Of a DNA stretch of 25,204 nucleotides, positions 1-7,850 are shown in pieces. How positions within the stretch are numbered: the stretch's first letter is position 1; each line of letters starts with the position of its first letter. The stretch spans positions 1 through 25,204 of the forward strand of contig JAEWQC010000247.1 of assembly GCA_023399355.1 (NCBI GenBank). Reading direction: 5' to 3'. Under the pieces are notes generated by a model, which was not told where the DNA came from, did no database searches, and saw only the letters and a program-made list of their open reading frames with translations. The DNA comes from Bacillota bacterium. GTDB taxonomy: Bacteria; Bacillota; Clostridia; Acetivibrionales; DTU013. The translations under genes and the position numbers were made by a program.

Positions 1-2
1 AC

Positions 3-419
3 TCCATGCTGCAGCTGGGTATCGGTAAATGGCTGCATATCGTGTTGGTGGCCGTCATGATTTTGCTGATTGTCAGGTTTTATGCTTACATGAATTACCG
101 GTCGGTAAACGACAAAATGATGGATTGGATTTATACTTTAGTAATTTCAGGGGCTATGTGTTCCCTGATTGATAAGGTATTCTGGAATGGCAGTCTGGAT
201 TATATCGCACTGAAAGGCCTTTTCACATTTGACCTGAAAGATCTGTATGTAGATATTTCCATTGGTCTGATACTTTTATTCGCACTCACAGGCAGCAAAA
301 AAACAAAGCGGATACTGGATGACAAAGGATTGATAAAAGATTTTGCCCGATATGTTTTACATGGAGATACGCCGGCGAAAGAAGCAGTGGACAAATCGGA
401 ACCAGATCAAGAGATCTAG
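3..419 (+). CDS. Signal peptidase II (LspA)-like protein, 5' end outside window
   Basis: LspA cleaves lipoprotein signal peptides within the membrane using two aspartates. Numbered from the first ATG in view (position 6), the protein has hydrophobic segments at about residues 9-29, 41-55 and 82-95. The LspA-like stretch SLIDKVFWNGSLDYI is followed by FDLKD, so the two catalytic aspartates (D65 in SLDYI, D79 in FDLKD) are present. The usual GN.xDR and FN.AD patterns are relaxed: the Asn residues are replaced by Cys/Ser and Asp, and Arg by Lys. The family is normally about 150-170 residues with four membrane helices. Here the first helix and its conserved Asn/Gly loop are missing and the frame is open to the window edge, so the true start is probably upstream. 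A diverged LspA paralogue is more likely than the housekeeping enzyme. Confidence 0.6.
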   Translation, partial: SMLQLGIGKWLHIVLVAVMILLIVRFYAYMNYRSVNDKMMDWIYTLVISGAMCSLIDKVFWNGSLDYIALKGLFTFDLKDLYVDISIGLILLFALTGSKKTKRILDDKGLIKDFARYVLHGDTPAKEAVDKSEPDQEI

Positions 420-431
420 AAGGCTGCAAAG

Positions 432-461
432 TATGACTAGTGACATGCAGTCTTTTTTAAT
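432..461 (+). terminator. Weak terminator-like hairpin after the LspA-like gene
   Basis: A short stem (GACT...AGTC) is followed directly by six T residues, between two convergent genes. The stem is only four to five pairs, so this is a tentative call. Confidence 0.3.
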
Positions 462-797
462 TTATGAGAATCTGGCTAAACTCATAAATGCAATTGTCCC
501 TAAAAGGAGCATCAATCCCAGGAGAATGGCGAAAACAAGGCACAACAGTCTGCCTGCCTTTGCAAGAAAATCCTTTTTAAATTGCAGACCCAAAATAAAA
601 CCAATAATTAAAATGATTTCCGTTATGAATATGTTAATATTCAAGGTACTATTGCCGGCTTTCCATTCTCCCTTCAAACCGACTGCCTGCAGCAGGATGT
701 CACCCAGGCAGAAGGTCCTGCCTATTTTTGCCGTAAAAAGAATACCGAAGAAAAATAAGATTATTGATAGAGTGCCCCAGCCTTTTTCTGGTCTCAT
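462..797 (-). CDS. Small membrane protein, last gene of the sigma/anti-sigma operon
   Basis: I do not recognise a family. The 111-residue protein has three strongly hydrophobic segments at about residues 8-27, 50-72 and 80-104, with short charged linkers, so it is an integral membrane protein. Its ATG at 797 follows a GGAGG eight bases upstream and lies 17 bases after the stop of the anti-sigma gene. It is therefore almost certainly translated from the same mRNA as the ECF sigma factor and its antagonist. That placement suggests either an accessory to the anti-sigma signalling pathway or a target of the sigma factor, but nothing in the sequence decides between them. Confidence 0.7.
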   Translation of the reverse strand: MRPEKGWGTLSIILFFFGILFTAKIGRTFCLGDILLQAVGLKGEWKAGNSTLNINIFITEIILIIGFILGLQFKKDFLAKAGRLLCLVFAILLGLMLLLGTIAFMSLARFS

Positions 798-814
798 GAT
801 TGTTACCTCCAGGA

Positions 815-1975
815 TTAGTAGTCGAAATCGATTTTTAAAATATCCATGCGTGCAATTGTCGGATTATCCCTGAGCATGAGTAAATCGGAAGTGGGGGCGG
901 ACAGGATCGTTCCTTTTATCCGGAGTTCATTTGAATCGAGGTATTTGTTTACGTCGGACAATTCTTTGGTGAACTCCTCCGCCCCCAGGATTTGTGAATA
1001 CTTCTCAAAATCCTTCATTTCTTTTTTGAATTTGCCGGCAATCGTATCGACATCATGCTCGCGGTTTGTGGAGGTCATGGAGACAGCCCTGCCCGACTTA
1101 TCCTTCGAGACTGTATCGGCTGTGGCCGGTGTTATTTGCAGTGACATGGGAAATCCCCATTCCACATTATAAATCCCTTTGCCATAAAATTTGTTCATGC
1201 CGGTTTCAACGGTGTCAATTGCAAACCAGGTATTCCGATCCTGGGAATTGGCAGTTGTCAGAATATTTTCCGCCTCTTTCACCGATATCGGATTAGTGAA
1301 GTATAGGGCTACAAAAGCTTTTGTCCCATCCTGCAATTTTACAAGTTTGTCCCATTGGTTTTTCATACCGGTTTCATCCCTTGTTTGAGGAAATTTGAAG
1401 GTGATGTCACTGCCCTGTCCGTCCAGACTCCAGTCCATCTTAAGGTCGCTGTTGCCGATGTATGCAGGGATGGCAAGGTCGATCTTTCCGGACTTGGTAA
1501 AACCGTCGGTCTGTCTCTTTTCAAATTCTGCATATTGATAAATATTCGCGACCCCCATTTTTCCCGAGTTTTGTACATTTTTGATTCTGGCTGCCGGTAT
1601 GGTGAACTGGATCAGGTCATCTACTGCATAGCGGGCCTGCTCCTGTTTCTCTGCGATAGACTTGTTGAAAGCAATCGGCAGAGCAAAGTAAAATAAGACA
1701 TACCAGGCCGCAAAAATAACAAGACCTATTGTGAAAATCCTGCCGACGACTCTTCTCATAAAGCTGGCTTCAATTTTCTTTACCTCATATGCCGGTGTGC
1801 CGCTTTCACCCATAAAAGCCTTGTTCTCAAGTTCATCCAAGAGGAAGCTGCATTCCTTACAGCTTTCAAGGTGTTCTTCGATTTTACGGGTGGTCTCCTC
1901 ATTGAGCCCTCCTTTGAGATATTCGGACAGCAGTGGGTTTATTTCACTGCACATCATGGATTTTTCATCATTCAT
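815..1975 (-). CDS. Membrane-anchored zinc-finger anti-sigma factor
   Basis: Anti-sigma factors of this type hold an ECF sigma factor at the membrane until an envelope signal releases it. The N-terminus carries a zinc-binding anti-sigma motif: C9, then H35-x3-C39-x2-C42 within EEHLESCKEC. One transmembrane helix follows at about residues 74-103, and then roughly 280 extracytoplasmic residues. The layout resembles Bacillus YhdL-type sigma regulators with separate N- and C-terminal regulator domains (from memory, not searched). The start overlaps the end of the sigma gene by eight bases, so translation is probably coupled, keeping sigma and antagonist in proportion. The 386-residue length, with a large extracellular part, suggests that this part senses something directly. 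Confidence 0.85.
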   Translation of the reverse strand: MNDEKSMMCSEINPLLSEYLKGGLNEETTRKIEEHLESCKECSFLLDELENKAFMGESGTPAYEVKKIEASFMRRVVGRIFTIGLVIFAAWYVLFYFALPIAFNKSIAEKQEQARYAVDDLIQFTIPAARIKNVQNSGKMGVANIYQYAEFEKRQTDGFTKSGKIDLAIPAYIGNSDLKMDWSLDGQGSDITFKFPQTRDETGMKNQWDKLVKLQDGTKAFVALYFTNPISVKEAENILTTANSQDRNTWFAIDTVETGMNKFYGKGIYNVEWGFPMSLQITPATADTVSKDKSGRAVSMTSTNREHDVDTIAGKFKKEMKDFEKYSQILGAEEFTKELSDVNKYLDSNELRIKGTILSAPTSDLLMLRDNPTIARMDILKIDFDY

Positions 1976-2453
1976 ATGCTTTATAAACCTCCTTGAATTT
2001 ACTCCTGGCTCTGAAGATCGAGACTTTTACCGAGGCTTCCGTACTGCCTGTTATTTCGGCAATTTCCCTGTAAGAAAACCCATAATGGTCTTTTAAAAGG
2101 ATCAATGATTTGTACCGGACGGGTAGTTTTCCCAATGCAGCGAATAGATCCAGCCGGTTTGCACTGTCGGCCGTGACGGCGCCGGACCTTGATTCCAGGG
2201 TGTCGGCATGGATTTCCAGACTTTCGGGAGTTACCTTGCTTTTTCGAAGATGATCCAGAAATACATTGTGTGCAACTTTAATAAACCATTTTCTGTTTAC
2301 GTCAAGCTTTTTTCCCGAACACAGATGGAAAAGCACATGATAGAAGGTATCCTGGGTCAGGTCTTCTGCCAGTTTATCATCCTTGCACAAGTGTTTCAGA
2401 TAAAAAAGCACCATCCTGTAGTTTTCTTCATACAGTCTTCGAAATTCTTCCAC
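1968..2453 (-). CDS. RNA polymerase ECF-type sigma factor
   Basis: This is a 161-residue extracytoplasmic-function sigma factor. Region 2 lies at about residues 5-70, with the typical core-binding helix AEDLTQDTFYHV and a -10-recognition segment around RKWFIKVAHNVFLDHLRK. Region 4 lies at about residues 108-157 and contains the helix-turn-helix YGFSYREIAEITGSTEASVKVSIFRAR. There is no region 1 or 3, as expected for the class. Translation starts at a GTG (2453) preceded by GAGGTG five bases upstream. It is the first gene of a leftward operon with its zinc-finger anti-sigma factor (eight-base overlap) and a small membrane protein. The upstream sequence carries an ECF-type promoter, suggesting autoregulation. 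Confidence 0.93.
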   Translation of the reverse strand: MEEFRRLYEENYRMVLFYLKHLCKDDKLAEDLTQDTFYHVLFHLCSGKKLDVNRKWFIKVAHNVFLDHLRKSKVTPESLEIHADTLESRSGAVTADSANRLDLFAALGKLPVRYKSLILLKDHYGFSYREIAEITGSTEASVKVSIFRARSKFKEVYKAYE

Positions 2454-2485
2454 TTATTCACCTCAAAATGTATACATGAATAATA

Positions 2486-2511
2486 ACGTTAAAAAGACGG
2501 CAAAAGTTACA
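2486..2511 (-). promoter_or_regulatory. ECF-type autoregulatory promoter
   Basis: On the minus strand TGTAAC (2511-2506) is followed after 17 bases by CGTTAT (2488-2483). An AAC-containing -35 and a CGT -10 are the hallmarks of promoters read by SigM/SigW-like ECF factors. It lies about 33 bases upstream of the sigma GTG start, so the sigma factor probably transcribes its own operon. Confidence 0.6.
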
Positions 2512-2576
2512 GGAGGGGAAAAATTTAAGAGGCGGAGTGGTACAGTTGGTAAATGAAAATGTGACATCACACCGTA

Positions 2577-3218
2577 TCAGGCAAACCTGGATAAGAACTC
2601 CCTTGCAGATTGGCTATTCTGAACCGGCTTGCCATGAGACGGACAGAGCCAGTCGAATTCCAGATCTTTGAGAAGAGCAATGGATTTTTTCACTTCATTT
2701 GTATCCCAATTCATTAATTCAGGCAGCAGTTGGAATCTGCCATTTTTTACTTGAAAGAGATCACCTGTAAACAAAACGTTCCGATAATGGAAAATGGTAT
2801 GTCCTGGTGTATGTCCGGGTGCAGCGATTGCCTTCAGCTCACCGAAACATTGCCCGGGTGAATGGCATCCATGGATGACAGGCTTTTGAAGATGGATCAG
2901 GGCCCCGATCACCCGTTTTATTCCGGGGCGTTTTTTTTCTCCGAGGATATAGGGGATATCTTTCTCAGGTGCCTGGAGTTTAGCCTGTGTAGCCTCCTGC
3001 AGCGACTTAGCGTTCCCCGTATGATCTACGTCATGATGAGTGAGCAGAATGGTCTTTATACTCTCCGGCACCGCACCAAGACTTCGAAGCTCGGAAAGAA
3101 TCCTGCCCGACTGACCTGGGAGTCCGGTGTCTATAAGGATGTTTTGCTCCGCCTTTATTAAAAAGACATGGCTGCCCTTGGCGGAATCCAGCATATAAAC
3201 ATTTTCAATAATTTTCAT
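2577..3218 (-). CDS. Metallo-beta-lactamase-fold hydrolase
   Basis: This is a 213-residue cytoplasmic metallohydrolase with no signal peptide. Metal ligands are visible: the THHDVDH motif (residues 60-66), which is the H-x-D-x-D-H variant common in this family, then PGHTPGH (H136, H140), TGD (D153) and a late SHG (about H198). The substrate cannot be read from sequence; relatives include thioesterase-, lactonase- and glyoxalase-II-like enzymes. The reading frame extends 32 codons upstream to 3314, but the ATG at 3218 is preferred. It has AGGA nine bases upstream, the fold begins there, and the upstream part runs into the promoter region. It is divergent from the marR gene and shares its palindromic control region, so it probably belongs to the same regulon as the two exporters. 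Confidence 0.88.
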   Translation of the reverse strand: MKIIENVYMLDSAKGSHVFLIKAEQNILIDTGLPGQSGRILSELRSLGAVPESIKTILLTHHDVDHTGNAKSLQEATQAKLQAPEKDIPYILGEKKRPGIKRVIGALIHLQKPVIHGCHSPGQCFGELKAIAAPGHTPGHTIFHYRNVLFTGDLFQVKNGRFQLLPELMNWDTNEVKKSIALLKDLEFDWLCPSHGKPVQNSQSAREFLSRFA

Positions 3219-3318
3219 CTTCCCGCTTCCTTTCAAATAACCAGTTGTCTTGTTTGTTGAAATAATTATATAGCAAACGAAACTGATATCTTTGCTTGTA
3301 TTTATATTATTCAATTAT

Positions 3319-3364
3319 AAAATACTACAATATTGTTGACTAATCAACTATATTGTAGTATTTT
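3319..3364. promoter_or_regulatory. MarR operator palindrome with two face-to-face promoters
   Basis: A 46-base dyad has 21-base arms around a CTAA centre with a single mismatch. The inner part is GTTGA-CTAA-TCAAC. Rightward promoter: TTGACT (3336-3341), 17-base spacer, TATTTT (3359-3364). Leftward promoter: TTGATT (3347-3342), 17-base spacer, TATTTT (3324-3319). Both promoters are embedded in the same symmetry. A MarR dimer bound here would block marR-MFS transcription and the hydrolase gene together. The operator role is inferred from position and symmetry. Confidence 0.75.
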
Positions 3365-3395
3365 TATTTAAGAAATACGAAAGGGACAATAAAGG

Positions 3396-3839
3396 ATGAG
3401 CGGTACTGTGTTTTCCATCATTAAATTAACCAATTTGATATACAGATGCACACAGTCACATACAAATGAAGTTCTGAAGGAGTTCCAACTGGGAAGCGGT
3501 ACGTACCCATACCTGCTGGTTCTTTACGCGAGGGAGGGCATCAACCAAAACCAGATCAGCAAGGAATTGAACGTAGATAAAGCAATGTCTGCCAGGACCG
3601 TCAAGCAGCTGATAACGCTTGGTTATATAAAAAAGGAAGAGGATCCCGAAGATTCAAGAGCGTATAATTTGTATCTGACGGACAAGGCAAAAGCGGTCAT
3701 TCCGGCGGTAAAAAAAATGCTGCGGGAATGGAATGAAATCATAACGACTGGTATGGATGACGATGAAAAGAGAAGCATGATGGAATTGCTCGGTAAGGTT
3801 CTGGAAAATGCAAAAGCAGTAAAAGATAAAAAGCAGTAA
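3396..3839 (+). CDS. MarR-family transcriptional repressor
   Basis: This is a 147-residue winged-helix regulator. The DNA-binding segment lies at about residues 52-95: INQNQISKELNVDKAMSART is the helix-turn-helix, and IKKEEDPEDSRAYNLYLT is the wing with the conserved D-x-R. Dimerisation helices flank it at both ends. MarR proteins usually repress nearby efflux genes and release DNA on binding small phenolic or drug-like ligands. Here the gene is followed by two exporter genes and faces a hydrolase across a long palindrome. A GAAAGGGA lies about ten bases before the ATG. The last residues (AKAVKDKKQ) are encoded by the beginning of a degenerate tandem repeat, so the C-terminus may have been altered by repeat slippage. 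Confidence 0.92.
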   Translation: MSGTVFSIIKLTNLIYRCTQSHTNEVLKEFQLGSGTYPYLLVLYAREGINQNQISKELNVDKAMSARTVKQLITLGYIKKEEDPEDSRAYNLYLTDKAKAVIPAVKKMLREWNEIITTGMDDDEKRSMMELLGKVLENAKAVKDKKQ

Positions 3840-3945
3840 AAGATAAAATGCAGCAAAAGATATAGAAGCAGTAAAAGATATAAAAGCAGTAAACATAGCA
3901 AAAGCAGCAAAAGCAGCAAAAGCAGCAGAAGCAGCAAAAACAGAG
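3816..3945 (+). repeat. Degenerate A-rich tandem repeat between marR and the DHA2 exporter
   Basis: It starts with two 17-base units (GCAGTAAAAGATAAAA plus A or T), followed by two 18-base variants and then a tail of GCAGCAAAA/GCAAAA units. It begins inside the last codons of marR and fills most of the 163-base gap to the next gene. The strand is almost entirely purine with no secondary structure. This looks like replication slippage. It may also act as an unstructured mRNA leader for the exporter. Confidence 0.85.
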
Positions 3946-4002
3946 GCAAAAAGAAAATCGAACTGACGAAAAAATTATTGAGAAACGGACGGAGAGTTTC
4001 TG

Positions 4003-5445
4003 ATGGATCAAATTCAGGATAAAATTTATAAAAGCAGGTATCTGATATTGTTCAATGTAGTAATGATGACCTTTATGGCGTGTTTGGACGGTAGTATCGT
4101 CAATGTAACGCTACCGGTCATGGCAAAAAGGCTGAATATAACGAATGAGGTCGTATCGTGGGTGGTAACGGCCTACCTGATAGCCATAGCTGCCACAATC
4201 CTGATATTCGGCAGACTTGGAGACATCAAGGGGAAGGCCAGGGTGTTTATGGCGGGGATTATCCTGTTCACACTCGGCTCATTGTTATGTGGAATTTCAG
4301 GTTCAATTTACACCCTGATTGGCACGAGAGTACTCCAGGCAATAGGAGCGGCCTGTACGATGTCCACAAGCCAGGGAATTATCACGCAAATCTTCCCAAA
4401 TAATGAGAGGGGTAAGGCGCTTGGAATCGTAGGAACGTTCGTAGCCCTCGGATCCCTTGCCGGACCGCCTTTAGGAGGATTTATCGTCAGCACCCTGAGC
4501 TGGCAGTTTATTTTCCTGATCAATGTGCCTATCGGAATAGCTACATTTGCCATGAGCATGAAAATCCTGCCAAGAAATGTTGTAAAAAGTGAAGAGAAGC
4601 TTGACGCAAAGGGAGCGATTCTTTTCACCGTTGCAATTGTTTCATTATTTGGTTCAATCATTATCGGGGAGGGTGTCGGATACGCCCATCCTGCCATAAT
4701 AGCGGGCTTTGTTATTGCGGTTATTGCAATGACGGCATTCATTCTGATGGAGAGAAAAATTAAAGTACCCATGCTTCAATTGAGGATATTTGAAAATAAA
4801 TTGTTTAGCCTAAGCATTTTCTGCGGGTTTATTACATTTATTTCCATTAGCTGTTCCAACATCGTGCAACCGTTCTATCTGCAGGATATAATGAAACTTA
4901 CTCCCGGAATGACAGGACTGATTATGATGACGTATCCGCTGATCCTTGTTGTTGTTGCTCCGGCAAGCGGACATCTTTCCGACAAGATAGGCTCCGAGTT
5001 TCTTACGTTCCTCGGCTTGCTGCTTACCAGTGCGGGGCTGTTTCTGACGGCCACCTTGAATGAGCATTCCCATATAGGGAGCATGATTCTTTTTATAGCC
5101 ATTATGTCAATAGGCAATGGACTGTTCCAGTCACCGAACAATTCGCTGATCATGTCGACCGTTCCCAGGAATATGCTCGGTATAGCGGGCAGTATCAATT
5201 CACTGATCAGAAACCTTGGGATGGTAACCGGCATCGCACTTTCCACCACCCTTTTGTACAGCGGGATGAGTAGAAAGCTCGGATATCACGCATCCACCTA
5301 TGTGCCGGGAAGAGATGATGCATTTGTCTATGGGATGAGAATCGTTTATATTACCGCAGGAATCATCTGCGTAGTGGGAGCACTGCTGACTGCATGGCGG
5401 CTGTATGGGAAGAAAACAGGCCAACAGGAGATTTATCAGCAATGA
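4003..5445 (+). CDS. DHA2-family (EmrB/QacA type) drug exporter
   Basis: This is a 480-residue, 14-helix major facilitator protein that would export small hydrophobic or cationic compounds by proton antiport. Visible signatures are LDGSIVNVTLP in the first helix (D29, DHA2 motif D1), motif A GRLGDIKGKAR at residues 70-80, and motif C ALGSLAGPPLGGFI at 148-161 in helix 5, typical of antiporters. The start ATG has GGAGAG six bases upstream. It lies downstream of marR on the same strand and 36 bases before a second MFS gene, so a MarR-controlled efflux operon is the simplest reading. The substrate is unknown. Confidence 0.92.
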   Translation: MDQIQDKIYKSRYLILFNVVMMTFMACLDGSIVNVTLPVMAKRLNITNEVVSWVVTAYLIAIAATILIFGRLGDIKGKARVFMAGIILFTLGSLLCGISGSIYTLIGTRVLQAIGAACTMSTSQGIITQIFPNNERGKALGIVGTFVALGSLAGPPLGGFIVSTLSWQFIFLINVPIGIATFAMSMKILPRNVVKSEEKLDAKGAILFTVAIVSLFGSIIIGEGVGYAHPAIIAGFVIAVIAMTAFILMERKIKVPMLQLRIFENKLFSLSIFCGFITFISISCSNIVQPFYLQDIMKLTPGMTGLIMMTYPLILVVVAPASGHLSDKIGSEFLTFLGLLLTSAGLFLTATLNEHSHIGSMILFIAIMSIGNGLFQSPNNSLIMSTVPRNMLGIAGSINSLIRNLGMVTGIALSTTLLYSGMSRKLGYHASTYVPGRDDAFVYGMRIVYITAGIICVVGALLTAWRLYGKKTGQQEIYQQ

Positions 5446-5481
5446 TAGCATAAAAAATAATTACGAAAAGATGTAAATGTT

Positions 5482-6744
5482 ATGGAAAGCTTAAAAGCAG
5501 GCAGTCCCGCCTTCAATAACCCTTTTATTGCTTTGAGGCACAAGAATTTCAGATACTTCTGGATCGGAATGTGTGTATCTCTGACAGGCACCTGGATGCA
5601 AAATGTTGCACAGCCCTGGCTTGCCTATACCTTGACGAAATCTCCTTTTTTGCTGAGCTTGATTGGAGCCCTGCAGTTTACTCCTGCTCTTTTATTCTCC
5701 TTATTTGCGGGTGTAGTCGTAGACAGGATTCCCAAGAAAAGGATTTTGGCGATAACACAATCTGCCTCCATGCTGATCACACTTATTCTTGCCATACTGG
5801 TCATGACGGGCTCTGTGAAATACTGGCACATTGTGGTTATGGCTGTTGCGCTTGGACTGGTGAATACGCTTGATATGCCTGCCCGCCAGGCTTTTGTAAT
5901 AGAACTGGTCGGGAAAGAAGACCTTATGAATGCGGTAGCTTTGAATTCTACCGTTTTCAATATCGCAAGGGTTATAGGACCGGCAGTTGCAGGATTGGTG
6001 ATGGGATATCTGGGTATTGCCTTTTGCTTTTTTGCAAATTCGATAAGTTTTGCAGCAGTTGTAGTCAGCCTGATATTTATCAAACCTGCAGTTATAATAA
6101 GCAATTTAAAGAAAAGGGGCAGGATTCTTGCGGATATTAAGGATGGGTTGTCGTATATATCTCATAACAAAGTCTTGTTTGATATCATATTCATGATGGC
6201 GATCATAGGTACCTTTTCAATGAATTTCAGCGTACTGGTTCCGGTTTTTGCAAAGGATATCCTGCGAGAAAAAGAGGCTGGTTTTGGCTTCTTAATGTCC
6301 CTTATGGGTGCCGGGTCCTTCATCGGAGCAATGCTCCTGGCGACCATGAGTAAATCGGGACCCAAGAAGTTCATCCTGAGTGCTGTTCCTTTGTTGATCG
6401 GGGTTTTTCTGATAGTAAACGGACTTACGAATACCTTTGTACTGTCGGGACTCTGTATGGCTGTCTCAGGCTTCCTCTTTGTCACATTCAGTTCCACGGC
6501 GAATTCCACGATTCAGCTCAATTCCAAAGATGAATACCGCGGCAGGGTCATGAGTATATATTCGCTTGTATTCAGCGGATCTACACCTCTCGGGAATCTT
6601 TATGCGGGATTGTTTACCCAGAAATTTGGGGCCAGAGTCGGGTTTGCCGCCTGCGGCATGATCATATTATTGCTGTTGATTCCCTTGTATATTTACAGAA
6701 TGAGAAGAAAAACTGCAAATGTATGTGAAAATATATCCCAATAG
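5482..6744 (+). CDS. MFS transporter of the EntS/MFS_3 (DHA3) type
   Basis: This is a 420-residue, 12-helix transporter. The N-terminus FRYFWIGMCVSLTGTWMQ plus AQPWLAYTLTKSPFLLS is characteristic of the DHA3/EntS-like family, which includes siderophore and macrolide exporters. A motif-A equivalent VVVDRIPKKRI follows helix 2 at about residues 79-88. No ATP-binding or other fused domain is present. The gene lies 36 bases after the DHA2 exporter with only a weak ribosome site (GAAAAG), so it may rely partly on coupled translation. It ends 23 bases from the stop of the convergent deiminase-like gene, with no convincing terminator between them. Confidence 0.9.
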   Translation: MESLKAGSPAFNNPFIALRHKNFRYFWIGMCVSLTGTWMQNVAQPWLAYTLTKSPFLLSLIGALQFTPALLFSLFAGVVVDRIPKKRILAITQSASMLITLILAILVMTGSVKYWHIVVMAVALGLVNTLDMPARQAFVIELVGKEDLMNAVALNSTVFNIARVIGPAVAGLVMGYLGIAFCFFANSISFAAVVVSLIFIKPAVIISNLKKRGRILADIKDGLSYISHNKVLFDIIFMMAIIGTFSMNFSVLVPVFAKDILREKEAGFGFLMSLMGAGSFIGAMLLATMSKSGPKKFILSAVPLLIGVFLIVNGLTNTFVLSGLCMAVSGFLFVTFSSTANSTIQLNSKDEYRGRVMSIYSLVFSGSTPLGNLYAGLFTQKFGARVGFAACGMIILLLLIPLYIYRMRRKTANVCENISQ

Positions 6745-6767
6745 ACCTTCCGTACAAGGCTGTTTCC

Positions 6768-7697
6768 TCATTCGCGCAACAGTCTTGACGTGAGGCATCT
6801 GAGGCTGCCGCCGCCTGCAAGCAAGGCCTCGGGGTGGAACTGGGTGAAGCGGACTCCCAATGATTCCAGTTCTTTTTGGGTCTCGGGTTTTAAAGAAATA
6901 TCATAATTAATGACATGGTTGGGCTCCAGTGTAACAAATGAGGTAGCCCATTTTTTCTGTTCTTCGTCAGATATGGGAACTAATTTGATCTTCTTTTTTT
7001 TCATCCATGATTTGAAATCAATATCCTGCCTTTGATTTTTAGTAATGTACCAGCATTTAAGGAATGCTGGCGGATAAAACAAGCCCAACTGCTCTGCCAG
7101 CAGGTTGAAGATCATGTCCGGATGCATGAAGCGTCTGGCTTGCGGGATTTCGACATAAATGATTTCCTGATAATGCTGCAGTGCGAAGGTGAAAAACCGT
7201 TCTACAGACTCTCTGCTGTGCCGTTCAGTGTCTGCGACAAAGATTGTTTCGGCAGAGAGGGAGATATAACCTTCAAACTGTTCTCCTGGCCCGCATTCAT
7301 GCAGGATGGGGATACCGAGTGCAGTCAGTGCCTCTTTCACTACGACTTCTTCATATTGCCGGCCACCGGGGCACATCGCCGACAAGACGGCTCCCTGATC
7401 CGTAATTACGGCAATATCGTTCAGGTATGCAAGATTGGGAAGATACGACATCAGTTCACGATTGTTGACAACCAGATCCGACAGTTCAAATACTTCCACC
7501 CCGTTATCTTCCAGCAGCTTCCTGTATGCTTTGTGCTCGTCGAGATAGCGGTCATAATCCGGCACCCTGTCGAAAAGATAAAACTTGACATTTGTCTCGT
7601 TTATCCTCCGGATTGATTGCTCAGGACAATGCAGCATCACTTTCCTCAAAGATCCTATTTGTTCCGCACCGAACTTACTCAGGTGATTTTCGTTCAT
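6768..7697 (-). CDS. Arginine-deiminase-like guanidine-modifying enzyme
   Basis: This 309-residue protein belongs to the pentein superfamily (arginine deiminase, amidinotransferase, DDAH). The catalytic set can be read: PNLAYLND supplies D94, FEG supplies E142, FMHPD supplies H192 and D194, and the C-terminal GGGSLRCLTSRL supplies the nucleophile C301. It is shorter than classic arginine deiminase (about 410 residues) because the helical insertion is missing. It also lacks the usual EGGD (here EGYI) and RD (here ND) signatures, so the substrate may not be free arginine. No carbamoyltransferase or arginine antiporter lies nearby. The ATG at 7697 is preferred over the TTG at 7757 because GGGAG lies six bases upstream and the pentein fold starts after it. 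Confidence 0.8.
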   Translation of the reverse strand: MNENHLSKFGAEQIGSLRKVMLHCPEQSIRRINETNVKFYLFDRVPDYDRYLDEHKAYRKLLEDNGVEVFELSDLVVNNRELMSYLPNLAYLNDIAVITDQGAVLSAMCPGGRQYEEVVVKEALTALGIPILHECGPGEQFEGYISLSAETIFVADTERHSRESVERFFTFALQHYQEIIYVEIPQARRFMHPDMIFNLLAEQLGLFYPPAFLKCWYITKNQRQDIDFKSWMKKKKIKLVPISDEEQKKWATSFVTLEPNHVINYDISLKPETQKELESLGVRFTQFHPEALLAGGGSLRCLTSRLLRE

Positions 7698-7819
7698 AAT
7701 GGACTCCCATTTTGCTTTTTTTAATATTATTCCCCTGATGCTATACATTATTTGCAATACTATTATTACTTTTGTAGTTTGATTTATTTCAAGCCAAAGT
7801 GCTGTCCCGGCACAAAAAG

Positions 7820-7850
7820 AAAGGCTGCAGCATTATCTGCTGCGGCCTTT
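7820..7850 (-). terminator. Hairpin with minus-strand T-tract
   Basis: Twelve-base arms (AAAGGCTGCAGC / GCTGCGGCCTTT) with one mismatch enclose a seven-base loop. Read leftward, the stem is followed by CTTTTTG. Nothing on the minus strand upstream needs a terminator, so it may insulate the deiminase-like gene from the neighbouring cluster or be a leftover of rearrangement. Confidence 0.4.

Noticed and set aside
3219..3314. N-terminal extension of the metallo-hydrolase
   Set aside because: It overlaps the promoter/operator region and has no ribosome site; the fold begins at 3218.
3623..4011. Leftward leucine- or cysteine-rich frames opposite the marR-exporter gap
   Set aside because: They are the antisense of the GCAGCAAAA repeat; the composition is low-complexity and there is no ribosome site or plausible protein.
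7820..7850. Terminator for rightward transcription
   Set aside because: The rightward side of the stem has no T-run (CCGCAAGG follows), so only the leftward reading is terminator-like.
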